Shown here: positions 1-6,260 of the stretch, in pieces
Layout: each line of letters begins with the position of its first letter
Position numbering within the stretch: the stretch's first letter is position 1
NCBI GenBank assembly: GCA_017460265.1
Contig: JAFUBJ010000160.1
Span: 1 to 6,429, forward strand
DNA length: 6,429 bases
DNA from: Atopobiaceae bacterium
Lineage (GTDB): Bacteria > Actinomycetota > Coriobacteriia > Coriobacteriales > Atopobiaceae
Reading direction: 5' to 3'
Notes under the pieces: model-generated
The model's database searches: none
Told to the model about the DNA's origin: nothing
The model's input: the letters and a program-made list of their open reading frames with translations, nothing else
Made by a program: the position numbers and the translations under genes

Positions 1-1395
1 ACCATCGTGCGCATCGTCGGGCCGGTCGTGGACGTGCAGTTTGACGAGCAGGTCCCTGCCATCTACACCGCACTCACGGTCGACGCCGACACGCCGATGG
101 GCCACGTCAACACGGTCCTCGAGGTTGAGTCGCAGCTGCCGGGAGGCGTGGTCCGCACGGTGGCCATGTCCTCGACCGACGGCCTGCAGCGCGGCATTCG
201 CGTTCATGACACGGGCGCCCCGATGATGATGCCCGTGGGGCAGCAGACCCTCGGCCGCGTCTGGAACGTCATGGGCCAGCCGGTCGACGGCGGCGCCATG
301 CCTGACGACGTCATCTTCTACCCGATTCACCATCCCGCACCCTCCTTTGACGAGCTCACCACCCAGACCGAGGTCTTCGAGACGGGCATCAAGGCGATCG
401 ACCTGCTCGAGCCGTACGTGCGCGGTGGCAAGACCGGCCTCTTTGGCGGTGCGGGCGTGGGCAAGACGGTCCTCATCCAGGAGCTCATCAACAACCTCGC
501 GCAGGAGCACGGCGGCACGTCGGTCTTCACCGGCGTCGGCGAGCGCACGCGTGAGGGCACCGACCTCTACCTCGAGATGACCGAGTCGGGCGTCATCGAG
601 AAGACGTGCCTGGTATATGGCCAGATGAACGAGCCGCCAGGAGCACGTCTGCGCGTCGGCCTGGCAGGCCTGACCACAGCCGAGTACTTCCGTGACCAGG
701 GCCAGGACGTGCTGCTCTTCATCGACAACATCTTCCGCTTCTCTCAGGCGGGCTCCGAGGTTTCGGCACTGCTCGGTCGTATGCCCTCTGCCGTTGGCTA
801 CCAGCCCACGCTGGCAACCGAGATGGGCGACCTCCAGGAGCGCATCACCTCCACCAAGGAGGGCTCCATCACGTCCGTCCAGGCCGTCTACGTCCCTGCA
901 GACGACCTGACCGACCCAGCACCTGCCACCACGTTCACGCACCTCGACGCCACGACCGTCCTTTCGCGCTCCATCTCCGAGCTGGGCATCTATCCTGCGG
1001 TCGACCCGCTTGCCAGCTCCTCTGACGCGCTTGACCCGACCATCGTGGGCGACGAGCACTACCGCGTGGCCATGAAGACGCAGGAGATCTTGCAGGAGTA
1101 CTCCGACCTCCAGGACATCATCGCCATTCTGGGCATGGACGAGCTGACCGAGGAGCAGCAGGCGACGGTAAACCGTGCGCGCAAGGTTCAGCAGTTCCTC
1201 TCGCAGTCCTTCCACGTTGCCGAGAAGTTCACGGGCAATCCTGGCGCCTACGTGCGCGTCGAGGACACGGTCCGCTCGTTTGCCGCCATCGTCGACGGCG
1301 AGTGCGACGACATCCCCGAGCAGGCGTTCCGCTATGCCGGCACCATCGATGACGTGCGCGAACGTGCGGCCAAGATGGCCGGAAAGGGCGAGTAG
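1..1395 (+). CDS. atpD: F1Fo ATP synthase subunit beta (partial, 5' end outside window)
   Basis: This is the catalytic beta subunit of the membrane-bound F1Fo ATP synthase, which makes ATP from ADP and phosphate using the ion gradient, or hydrolyses ATP in reverse. The frame is open from base 1 (T-I-V-R-I-V-G-P-V-V-D), so the true start lies upstream. The family usually has about 465-475 residues, so only about ten are missing. The GTG at base 7 is not the start. Counting from base 1, the Walker A loop GGAGVGKT is at residues 149-156, the catalytic glutamate and its neighbour in GERTREG are E181 and R182, Walker B LLFIDN ends near D242, and the alpha/beta signature PAVDPLASSS is at 332-341. 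The DELSEED-type lever that contacts gamma reads DELTEEQ at 380-386. No frameshift is seen. The gene is followed after 9 bases by atpC, as at the end of a typical atp operon. Identification is essentially certain. Confidence 0.98.
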   Translation, partial: TIVRIVGPVVDVQFDEQVPAIYTALTVDADTPMGHVNTVLEVESQLPGGVVRTVAMSSTDGLQRGIRVHDTGAPMMMPVGQQTLGRVWNVMGQPVDGGAMPDDVIFYPIHHPAPSFDELTTQTEVFETGIKAIDLLEPYVRGGKTGLFGGAGVGKTVLIQELINNLAQEHGGTSVFTGVGERTREGTDLYLEMTESGVIEKTCLVYGQMNEPPGARLRVGLAGLTTAEYFRDQGQDVLLFIDNIFRFSQAGSEVSALLGRMPSAVGYQPTLATEMGDLQERITSTKEGSITSVQAVYVPADDLTDPAPATTFTHLDATTVLSRSISELGIYPAVDPLASSSDALDPTIVGDEHYRVAMKTQEILQEYSDLQDIIAILGMDELTEEQQATVNRARKVQQFLSQSFHVAEKFTGNPGAYVRVEDTVRSFAAIVDGECDDIPEQAFRYAGTIDDVRERAAKMAGKGE

Positions 1396-1404
1396 GGAAC
1401 CGCG

Positions 1405-1818
1405 ATGGGTTACATTACCTGCCAGTTCGTGCGCCCTGACCGCCTCCTTTACGAGGGCAAGGCGCAGAGCCTCGTGCTCGTTACGCCTTCGGGAGAGCTG
1501 GGCGTGTGGCCGCTCCACGCGCCTGAGATCGTCTCGCTCGGCGACGGCGTCGTGCGCCTCAACCTCCTTGAGGAAGAGGGGGGCGGCACGGTGAAGGTCA
1601 TCGTTTCGGGAGGCTATGCCGAAATCGAGGACGACCTGGTCATCATCCTGGCCGACCACGCACGACGTTCCGACGACATCGAGCCGGACGTGGTCCAGGC
1701 GACGCGTGCCGAGGCGCTTGCCGACAGGGATGCGCTCGCCCCCGACGACCATAGGCGTGCCTACTATGACAACAAGGTTCGCTGGTGCGACCTGCTTCTG
1801 AGCCACGCCGAGGTGTAA
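1405..1818 (+). CDS. atpC: F1Fo ATP synthase subunit epsilon
   Basis: Epsilon is part of the central rotor stalk of F1; it couples gamma to the c-ring and its C-terminal helices can inhibit ATP hydrolysis. The 137-residue product has the usual size. The N-terminal beta-sandwich (about residues 1-88) contains the family pattern RLLYEG followed by TPSGELGVWPLHAP (near residues 27-40). The C-terminal part, from about residue 92, is charged, Ala-rich and compatible with the two-helix hairpin. The ATG start lies 9 bases after the atpD stop. The Shine-Dalgarno is weak (AGGGAA around the atpD stop), which suggests translation is helped by coupling to atpD. No clear rho-independent terminator follows, so the atp transcript may run on into murA. 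Two AGG arginine codons occur here, whereas atpD uses none. The position as last atp gene supports the call as much as the sequence does. Confidence 0.96.
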   Translation: MGYITCQFVRPDRLLYEGKAQSLVLVTPSGELGVWPLHAPEIVSLGDGVVRLNLLEEEGGGTVKVIVSGGYAEIEDDLVIILADHARRSDDIEPDVVQATRAEALADRDALAPDDHRRAYYDNKVRWCDLLLSHAEV

Positions 1819-1866
1819 CAGCACGCACGGCCGCTTTGCCTAACGCAGTATCGGGGCACATCTTGT

Positions 1867-1875
1867 TGCTATAAT
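1867..1875 (+). promoter_or_regulatory. Extended -10 promoter for murA
   Basis: A perfect TATAAT hexamer (1870-1875) is preceded by TG and one base (1867-1869), giving the extended -10 pattern. No good -35 match lies 16-18 bases upstream, which is typical of extended -10 promoters. Transcription would begin near G1881 or A1882, giving a leader of about 30 bases before the GTG of murA. The element lies in the 93-base gap after atpC, so murA can be expressed apart from the atp operon. Confidence 0.6.
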
Positions 1876-1902
1876 CGTGCGACACGCCCTATCACAAGAC
1901 CC

Positions 1903-1908
1903 GGAGGT
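1903..1908 (+). promoter_or_regulatory. Ribosome binding site that fixes the GTG start of murA
   Basis: GGAGGT sits just before the GTG at 1912, with four bases between GGAGG and the start codon. It supports GTG, rather than any later ATG, as the initiation codon. The resulting N-terminus matches the normal start of MurA proteins. Confidence 0.8.
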
Positions 1909-1911
1909 CCC

Positions 1912-3183
1912 GTGGAAGTCATACGCATCGAGGGATGTCACCCCATCACTGGAGAGGTAACGGTTGAGGGGGCAAAGAACTCAGCGCTCAAGCTCATGGC
2001 CGCCACCATTCTGGCGCCTGGCGTGTCGACGCTGACCAACGTCCCCAACATCGCCGACGTGCATGTCATGGGAAAGGTCCTGAAGGAGCTTGGCGCCAAG
2101 ATCGACGTTGCGGACGAGCACACGCTGGTCATCGACACCTCGTCGGTCGAGCGTTGGGAGACCCCCTATCACCTCGTCGCGCAGATGCGTGCCTCGACGG
2201 CCGTCTTGGGTCCGCTCATCGGGCGTTTTGGCAAGGCGACCGTTGCCATGCCGGGAGGCTGCAACATCGGTGCCCGAAAGATTGACATGCACCTCCTGGG
2301 TCTGCAGGCCCTGGGCGTCCAGTTTGACATGAGCCATGGTGACATCTGCGCCACCACGCCCAACGGGCTGAAGGGCACCTCCGTCACGCTCGACTTTGCA
2401 AGCGTCGGAGCGACCGAGAACCTCATGATGGCCGCGGTGCGGGCCGAAGGCGTTACCACCATCGCCAACGCCGCACGTGAGCCCGAGATCGTTGACCTTG
2501 CCAACATGCTCAATGCCATGGGTGCCAAAGTGCATGGCGCCGGAACTCCTGTTATCGAGATCGTGGGCGTCGATGAGCTCTATCCCGTCGAGCATCGCGT
2601 GGTGGGGGACCGCATCGAGGCGGGCACCTTCATTGCGATGGCCGCCATCACGGGAGGCCCCGTGACAGTGAAGGGCTTTGACCCCGTCCATCTTGGTCTT
2701 GTGCTCAAGAAGTACGAGCTGATGGGCATCGACATCGAGCGTGGGAACAACCAGTGCCTCATCAGTCGCACGGGCGACATCCACCCCGTCGACATCCAGA
2801 CGCTTCCTTTCCCAGGCTTCCCGACCGACATGCAGGCACAGACCATGTGCCTGCTTGCGCTTGCCAAGGGCAGCTGCATCGTGACCGAGAACGTCTTCGA
2901 GAACCGCTTCATGTTTGCAAGCGAGATTTCCCGCATGGGTGCCGATATCGTCATCGAGGGACACCATGCGATCGTGCATGGTGTCGAGCGGTTCAGCGGC
3001 GCTCAGGTCAAGGCGCCTGACCTACGCGGAGGCGCCGCCCTTGCCATGGCGGGCCTTGTTGCCGATGGCGTGACTACGATCTCCGACATCCATCACATCG
3101 ACCGTGGTTACGAGCGCTTTGTCGAGAAGCTCCTTTCGCTCGGCGCCGTCGTCGAGCGCCTTGACGTGCCGAGCATAGACTAG
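1912..3183 (+). CDS. murA: UDP-N-acetylglucosamine 1-carboxyvinyltransferase (MurA)
   Basis: MurA is the cytoplasmic enzyme that transfers enolpyruvyl from phosphoenolpyruvate to UDP-GlcNAc, the first committed step of peptidoglycan synthesis and the target of fosfomycin. The product has 423 residues, close to the usual 417-430. Residues matching the E. coli active site are visible: K22-N23 in VEGAKNSAL, R93 in QMRAST, C117 in PGGCNIGAR with R122, D306 in GFPTDMQAQ, R372 in DLRGGAAL, and R398 in HIDRGYERF. C117 is the residue alkylated by fosfomycin, so the enzyme should be of the sensitive type (inference; some bacteria carry Asp here). Two repeated inside-out alpha/beta domains are expected from the family. 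The gene starts at a GTG with a strong ribosome binding site and has its own extended -10 promoter. Neighbouring atpC-murA pairs are common in Gram-positive genomes. No clear terminator follows the stop. Confidence 0.98.
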   Translation: MEVIRIEGCHPITGEVTVEGAKNSALKLMAATILAPGVSTLTNVPNIADVHVMGKVLKELGAKIDVADEHTLVIDTSSVERWETPYHLVAQMRASTAVLGPLIGRFGKATVAMPGGCNIGARKIDMHLLGLQALGVQFDMSHGDICATTPNGLKGTSVTLDFASVGATENLMMAAVRAEGVTTIANAAREPEIVDLANMLNAMGAKVHGAGTPVIEIVGVDELYPVEHRVVGDRIEAGTFIAMAAITGGPVTVKGFDPVHLGLVLKKYELMGIDIERGNNQCLISRTGDIHPVDIQTLPFPGFPTDMQAQTMCLLALAKGSCIVTENVFENRFMFASEISRMGADIVIEGHHAIVHGVERFSGAQVKAPDLRGGAALAMAGLVADGVTTISDIHHIDRGYERFVEKLLSLGAVVERLDVPSID

Positions 3184-3328
3184 CCCAGACGCATCTCAGC
3201 TCAGCGTTAGTGCGACAAGCCGTACGAGCAATCGTTGCCGCCCGTCGAAAAGCGGATGCCCTCCACGATATCGATGGGTTTGCCCGCCATGATATTGGGT
3301 AGAACGACTTGACACACATTCGTCTGGG
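3184..3328. repeat. 8-bp perfect inverted repeat bracketing the murA-repressor gap
   Basis: CCCAGACG at 3184-3191, directly after the murA stop codon, is the exact reverse complement of CGTCTGGG at 3321-3328, which overlaps the Shine-Dalgarno of the next gene. The match does not extend on either side. In a gap this size an 8-base inverted match can arise by chance, roughly one time in six by a simple count. The placement at both borders, and the possible masking of the ribosome binding site if the arms pair in RNA, are the only reasons to list it. Confidence 0.25.
3207..3314 (-). other. Coding-like minus-strand stretch, possible C-terminal gene remnant
   Basis: Read on the minus strand, this stretch encodes 35 residues, starting around VVLPNIMAGK, passing through DIVEGIRFSTGG and ending YGLSH, then a TAA stop. 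Composition is protein-like and the third codon positions are mostly G or C, as in the real genes around it, although the surrounding gap should be non-coding. Upstream on the minus strand the frame continues antisense into the repressor gene, with no Shine-Dalgarno or plausible start, so it cannot be an intact gene. It could be the surviving 3' end of a gene lost by rearrangement, or chance. I do not recognise the family. A plus-strand frame (GTG at 3210 to TAG at 3302) is also open across the same bases, which weakens the case. Confidence 0.2.
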
Positions 3329-3334
3329 AGGAGG
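3326..3334 (+). promoter_or_regulatory. Ribosome binding site that decides the repressor start
   Basis: The purine run GGGAGGAGG ends four bases before the ATG at 3339. This strong Shine-Dalgarno selects that ATG over the in-frame TTG at 3309, which has no ribosome binding site, and over the internal ATG at 3378, which has only a weak one. Confidence 0.75.
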
Positions 3335-3338
3335 GGCC

Positions 3339-3767
3339 ATGCCCCGTACCGAGTCTCATGGAGAAGGCAGCCTCACGATGGCTGGCGAGGACTATCTCGA
3401 GTCCATCTACCGGCTCATAGAAGAGGGTCATGGCAACGAAGATGGCTCCGTCAGATCCGTTGACGTTGCGGAGGATCTCTCCGTCTCCAAGGCAAGCGTC
3501 AGCAAGGCTCTCACCTACCTAAAAGAGAACGGCATGGTCGAGCAGGCGCGCTATGGCCGCGTGATGCTGACGGCCGAGGGAACCGAATATGCGCGCGACG
3601 TGTGGCGCCGCCACCGTGCCCTGCGCAAGTTCCTTATCCAGGAGCTTGGTGTCGAGCCAGACGTGGCGGATGACGAGGCCTGCCTCATGGAGCATGACCT
3701 TTCCATCGACACCATGGATAAGCTCTACGCCTATCTTGACGCCCATGGCATACAGGTCGAGGACTAA
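3339..3767 (+). CDS. DtxR/MntR-family metal-dependent transcriptional regulator
   Basis: Proteins of this family bind Fe2+ or Mn2+, dimerise and repress metal-uptake genes. The product has 142 residues: a winged helix-turn-helix (about 15-80, with VRSVDVAEDL then SVSKASVSKALTYLKENG as the recognition segment) and a helical metal-binding and dimerisation domain (about 85-142). It ends there, so the SH3-like third domain of full DtxR/IdeR is absent and the length is MntR-like. By alignment to known members, candidate ligands are D18 and E21 (MntR D8 and E11), H92 (MntR H77), and C115, E118 and H119 in CLMEH. The last three resemble DtxR C102, E105 and H106; MntR has Glu at the Cys position. DtxR's ancillary-site residues E83 and H98 are replaced by R96 and D111. 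The metal therefore cannot be told from sequence. No metal transporter gene lies in the window, so targets are unknown. It is followed after 56 bases by galU and may share its transcript. Confidence 0.9.
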   Translation: MPRTESHGEGSLTMAGEDYLESIYRLIEEGHGNEDGSVRSVDVAEDLSVSKASVSKALTYLKENGMVEQARYGRVMLTAEGTEYARDVWRRHRALRKFLIQELGVEPDVADDEACLMEHDLSIDTMDKLYAYLDAHGIQVED

Positions 3768-3823
3768 AGCCGGCGTCTTTTCGCAATAACTGGCCAAACA
3801 GGCCCTGATGAAAGAGGTTTCAC

Positions 3824-4717
3824 ATGAAGGCAGTCATTCCCGCGGCCGGTCTGGGAACTCGTTTCCTGCCGGCCACCAAGAGCATGCCCAAAGAGCTTCT
3901 CCCCGTGCTCAACAAGCCCGTCATCCAGTACGTGGTCGAGGAGGCGCTCGAGCCTGACGGCGTCGATGAGGTCGTCATCGTCAACTCCCACGAAAAGCCT
4001 CAGATCAACGAGTACTTTGAGGTCGACGAGGAGTTTGAGGCAATGCTGCGCTCGCGTGGAAAGAACGCAGAGGCGGATGCCGTGCACGCCGCAGCAAGCC
4101 TTCCGGTCACGTTTGCATACCAAGACGACCCCAAGGGGCTTGGGCACGCCGTGCTCTGCGCTGCCGACAACGTTGACGACGACCCCTTCTTCATCCTTCT
4201 GGGCGACTACTTCGTGCCCGATCGTCAGATGTGCGTCAACATGGCTACGGTCTCCAAGGAGCATGGCGGATGCTCGGTCATCGCGGTCGCTCCCGTCCCC
4301 GCAGACCAGGTGAGCCGTTACGGCATCATCGCTGGCGAGTGCGTTGGCGCGCTTCCGGGCATGGATGCCACGGGCGAGGAAGAGGGTGCCGTCTGGAAGG
4401 TGACAGGCCTTGTCGAGAAGCCCGCTCCCGAGGATGCGCCGTCCCACCTCTTTATTGTTGGTCGCTACCTGCTCACGCCACGCATCATGGAGCTGCTGCG
4501 CACGCAGGGCCCTGGCGCCGGCGGCGAGATTCAACTAACCGACGCCATGGAGCGTCTGCTGGCAGAGGAAGAGATGTATGCGGTCGTGGTCGACCCGCTC
4601 GAGGGGTGCGATACCGGCACTCCTGCAGCCTGGGCCGCCACCAACGCACGCCTGGCTCTCGCTGATCCAAAGCAGGTTCCGGCCTTCAAAGAGGCTCTGG
4701 GCAACGCCACTCTTTAA
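3824..4717 (+). CDS. galU: UTP-glucose-1-phosphate uridylyltransferase (GalU)
   Basis: GalU converts glucose-1-phosphate and UTP to UDP-glucose and pyrophosphate in the cytoplasm. UDP-glucose feeds glycolipid, teichoic-acid-type polymer and exopolysaccharide synthesis and the Leloir pathway. The 297-residue product has the usual length and a nucleotidyltransferase fold. The nucleotide-binding loop is GLGTRFLPATKSMPKE (residues 9-24), then KGLGHAVLCA (from K104), a metal-site aspartate D128 in LLGDYF, E198-K199 in VEKP (E. coli E201-K202), GEIQLTDAM, and CDTGTPAAW near the C-terminus. RfbA and GlgC proteins share parts of these motifs, but the GLGTRFLPATK and VEKP pattern fits GalU best. The ATG at 3824 has AGAGG six bases upstream. 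The gap before it contains only a weak 4-bp hairpin (GGCC arms at 3792-3804) and no clear promoter. The next gene begins 13 bases after the stop, which suggests an operon. Confidence 0.95.
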   Translation: MKAVIPAAGLGTRFLPATKSMPKELLPVLNKPVIQYVVEEALEPDGVDEVVIVNSHEKPQINEYFEVDEEFEAMLRSRGKNAEADAVHAAASLPVTFAYQDDPKGLGHAVLCAADNVDDDPFFILLGDYFVPDRQMCVNMATVSKEHGGCSVIAVAPVPADQVSRYGIIAGECVGALPGMDATGEEEGAVWKVTGLVEKPAPEDAPSHLFIVGRYLLTPRIMELLRTQGPGAGGEIQLTDAMERLLAEEEMYAVVVDPLEGCDTGTPAAWAATNARLALADPKQVPAFKEALGNATL

Positions 4718-4730
4718 GAGCTCTGCAAAG

Positions 4731-6122
4731 ATGCACATCATCCATCTCGGTGCAAATGGGTGGCTGGCGCGCTTTGACGACGGGTTTGACGACGAGAACG
4801 TCATTCGCGTTGCCGATGCGCTTGGCCTTCTGTGGGCTGACGCCCACCCTGGCGCGACCGTCCTTATCGGGCGAGACGCGCGGTTCCGTGCCGCACACTT
4901 CGCAAAGCTTGTGGGGCAGGTCATCGCATCGTATGGGATGCGAGTGAAGGTCTCGGCCGACCCGTGCCCGACACCCGCGCTCGGGTGGTGCGCCGCCCAC
5001 GACGACGAGTGCGTGGGCGCTGTGATGCTTACCGCTTCAGAAAACTCCTGCGAATACGGAGGCATCCTTGTGCGCGGGGCTGACGGTGGAGCTGTGAGCT
5101 CTGCGTTTCTTGCGGAAGTAGATCGCGCCATCCCTACGTACGCCACAAAGGACCGCGGTGCCGTCGAGATGGCAGATTTCGTCACACCATATATAGAGGG
5201 CGTGATTGCCTTCCTTGATGTCGACGCCTTTCGCTTTGCACACCTCAAGGTGGTGGCTGACCCCATGTATGGTGGCGCCATCACTACGGTGGGACCGCTT
5301 CTTAGGCGCCTTGGATGCGAGGTGTCGCTGCTGCACGCAGAGGAATCGCATGACTTTGTGGGTATCCACCCCGACCCAAATGAGCCGTGGGTGGACAAGT
5401 GCGAGCGCCGCGTGGTGGATACGGGCTCGGACTGCGGCATCGTGCTGGACGGCGACGGAGACAGGGCGGCCCTCATCAGCGACGAAGGGCGTCTTGTGGG
5501 GCCCCAAACGCTGGTGCCACTTGTTATTAGATGCCTGAGCATGGGAAGGGGCGCAACGGGGCGCGTCGTCGTGACGACTGCTACCACAGAGCGCGCCTCT
5601 CGTCAGGCAGAGATGCTCGGTCTGCCCTTGACGGTGGTTCCGGTTGGCTTTGAGCGAAGCTATGAGGAAGTGCTCGAGGGAGACGTCCTCATGGCGTCAG
5701 AGGAGTATGGCGGCATCTGCATACCGTCGCACTTGGCAGAGCGTGACGGAATCTTTGCCTGCCTTGTCGTGCTGGAACAAATGGCCAAGAGTGGCCTTTC
5801 GCTGTCCGAGCTCGTTGCGCGCATGGCACAAGACGTTGGGCAAATGGAGTATGTCAGGCGCGACCTAAGGCTTGATGGGGGAGAGCTGCAAACGCTCAGA
5901 AACCTGCTACCAGGAATGAATCCACGTAATGTGGCCGGCAAGAAGCCGGAGCGTGTGAGCCACCTGGATGGCCTTAGGCTGCACTTTAGTAATGGCGCGT
6001 GGGTGTTGCTTCGCGTATCGCGCACACAGCCCGTAGCAAGGGTCTATGCGGAAGCACCTACCTATAAAGAGTGCGCGCAGCTTCTTGAAGCCGCCCTCGC
6101 CCTCGCGCGGGATCCCTCCTGA
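4731..6122 (+). CDS. Alpha-D-phosphohexomutase (phosphoglucomutase/phosphomannomutase-like), divergent active site
   Basis: Family members interconvert hexose 1- and 6-phosphates through a phosphoserine; next to galU the likely job is glucose-6-P to glucose-1-P. The 463-residue product has the family's four-domain layout: N-terminal GANGW (7-11), phosphoserine loop LTASENS (S103), Mg loop DGDGDR (240-245), sugar loop EEYGG (324-328), and phosphate loop R428-x-S-x-T-Q-P-x-x-R437-x-Y439. Several positions differ from usual consensus: GTDGWR is GANGWL, TASHNP is TASENS, the Lys of GIKV is Leu, VGFK is VGFE (E308), and EESGG is EEYGG. Catalysis may be altered, substrate specificity may differ, or the gene may belong to a lineage-specific subfamily. 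The ATG at 4731 is chosen because MHIIHLGANGW matches the family N-terminus; an upstream ATG at 4578 would overlap galU by 140 bases. The Shine-Dalgarno is poor (AAGAG at 4716-4720), so translation is probably coupled to galU. It uses AGG for arginine seven times, unlike atpD, murA and galU. GlmM is a less likely alternative. Confidence 0.85.
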   Translation: MHIIHLGANGWLARFDDGFDDENVIRVADALGLLWADAHPGATVLIGRDARFRAAHFAKLVGQVIASYGMRVKVSADPCPTPALGWCAAHDDECVGAVMLTASENSCEYGGILVRGADGGAVSSAFLAEVDRAIPTYATKDRGAVEMADFVTPYIEGVIAFLDVDAFRFAHLKVVADPMYGGAITTVGPLLRRLGCEVSLLHAEESHDFVGIHPDPNEPWVDKCERRVVDTGSDCGIVLDGDGDRAALISDEGRLVGPQTLVPLVIRCLSMGRGATGRVVVTTATTERASRQAEMLGLPLTVVPVGFERSYEEVLEGDVLMASEEYGGICIPSHLAERDGIFACLVVLEQMAKSGLSLSELVARMAQDVGQMEYVRRDLRLDGGELQTLRNLLPGMNPRNVAGKKPERVSHLDGLRLHFSNGAWVLLRVSRTQPVARVYAEAPTYKECAQLLEAALALARDPS

Positions 6123-6182
6123 CCTGCGCCTCCGCCCCGCGGCGTCCCGAAGGTGTGTGCACATTGTGGAGACGCGCGACCG

Positions 6183-6199
6183 CGCCCCAAAACGGGGCG
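6183..6199 (+). terminator. GC-rich hairpin, possible weak terminator of the galU-mutase transcript
   Basis: CGCCCC (6183-6188) and GGGGCG (6194-6199) form a six-pair all-GC stem with loop AAAAC. A T-rich stretch follows only after about eleven bases (6211-6221), so it is not a standard rho-independent terminator. It lies 60 bases after the mutase stop, just before the probable rRNA promoter, where a terminator would be useful. Confidence 0.35.
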
Positions 6200-6205
6200 G
6201 GGGAG

Positions 6206-6213
6206 TGTAATAT
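6206..6213 (+). promoter_or_regulatory. Candidate -10 region of the rRNA promoter
   Basis: TGTAAT (6206-6211, five of six matches to TATAAT), overlapping TAATAT (6208-6213), is the best -10-like sequence ahead of the leader elements. Transcription would start near 6218-6221, immediately before the boxB-like hairpin, which fits rRNA leader layout. No -35 match exists 16-18 bases upstream; that space is the GC hairpin. The call rests mainly on position. Confidence 0.3.
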
Positions 6214-6222
6214 TTCTTCTTG

Positions 6223-6245
6223 CGCGCGCCCGACCGGGCGGCGCG
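6223..6245 (+). promoter_or_regulatory. boxB-like hairpin of the rRNA leader
   Basis: The arm CGCG-CGCCC (6223-6231) pairs with GGGCG-g-CGCG (6236-6245) around a GACC loop, with one bulged G at 6241: nine GC pairs. It ends directly before the boxA-like sequence. In rRNA operons a stem (boxB) commonly precedes boxA, so this is probably part of the antitermination signal. It lacks a following T-run, so it is not a terminator. Confidence 0.45.
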
Positions 6246-6246
6246 G

Positions 6247-6260
6247 GAACCTTGAAAACC
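6247..6260 (+). promoter_or_regulatory. boxA-like rRNA antitermination sequence
   Basis: GAACCTTGAAAACC closely resembles the CTTTGAAAAC-type boxA elements in rRNA leaders of Gram-positive bacteria and the TTTGAGAAC form of mycobacteria. In the family, boxA RNA recruits NusB and NusE (S10), allowing RNA polymerase to pass terminators in untranslated rRNA. It lies about 150 bases before the 16S start and just after a stem-loop, as expected. It also contains TTGAAA, but no matching -10 lies at the right distance, so I do not read it as a -35. Confidence 0.55.

Noticed and set aside
1981..2979. Minus-strand open frame of 332 codons across murA
   Set aside because: It lies wholly antisense to a certain murA. 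The product is rich in His, Asp and Gly, as shadow frames of GC-rich genes are, with no recognisable motif or ribosome binding site.
3210..3302. Small plus-strand GTG frame in the murA-repressor gap
   Set aside because: No ribosome binding site, Ala/Arg-rich composition, and it competes with the minus-strand frame on the same bases.
3309..3338. TTG start for the repressor, or TTGACA here as its -35 box
   Set aside because: The ATG at 3339 has a far better ribosome binding site. No -10 lies 16-18 bases after TTGACA; that space is the Shine-Dalgarno.
3792..3804. GGCC-AAACA-GGCC hairpin before galU as a terminator
   Set aside because: Only four pairs and no T-run; more likely chance.
3764..4534. 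Minus-strand open frame of 256 codons across galU
   Set aside because: It is antisense to galU, has low-complexity composition and no family motif. GC-rich codon bias in the real gene removes stops from the opposite frame.
4578..4730. Upstream ATG extension of the mutase by 51 residues
   Set aside because: It would overlap galU by 140 bases, adds unmatched sequence before the family N-terminus, and has no Shine-Dalgarno.
4535..5587. Minus-strand open frame of 350 codons across the galU end and mutase
   Set aside because: It spans two well-supported genes on the other strand, is rich in Ser, Arg, Pro and Thr, and has no recognisable domain.
6156..6163. TGTGCACA palindrome as an operator
   Set aside because: An isolated 8-base palindrome with no second copy in the region; not enough to assign a regulator.
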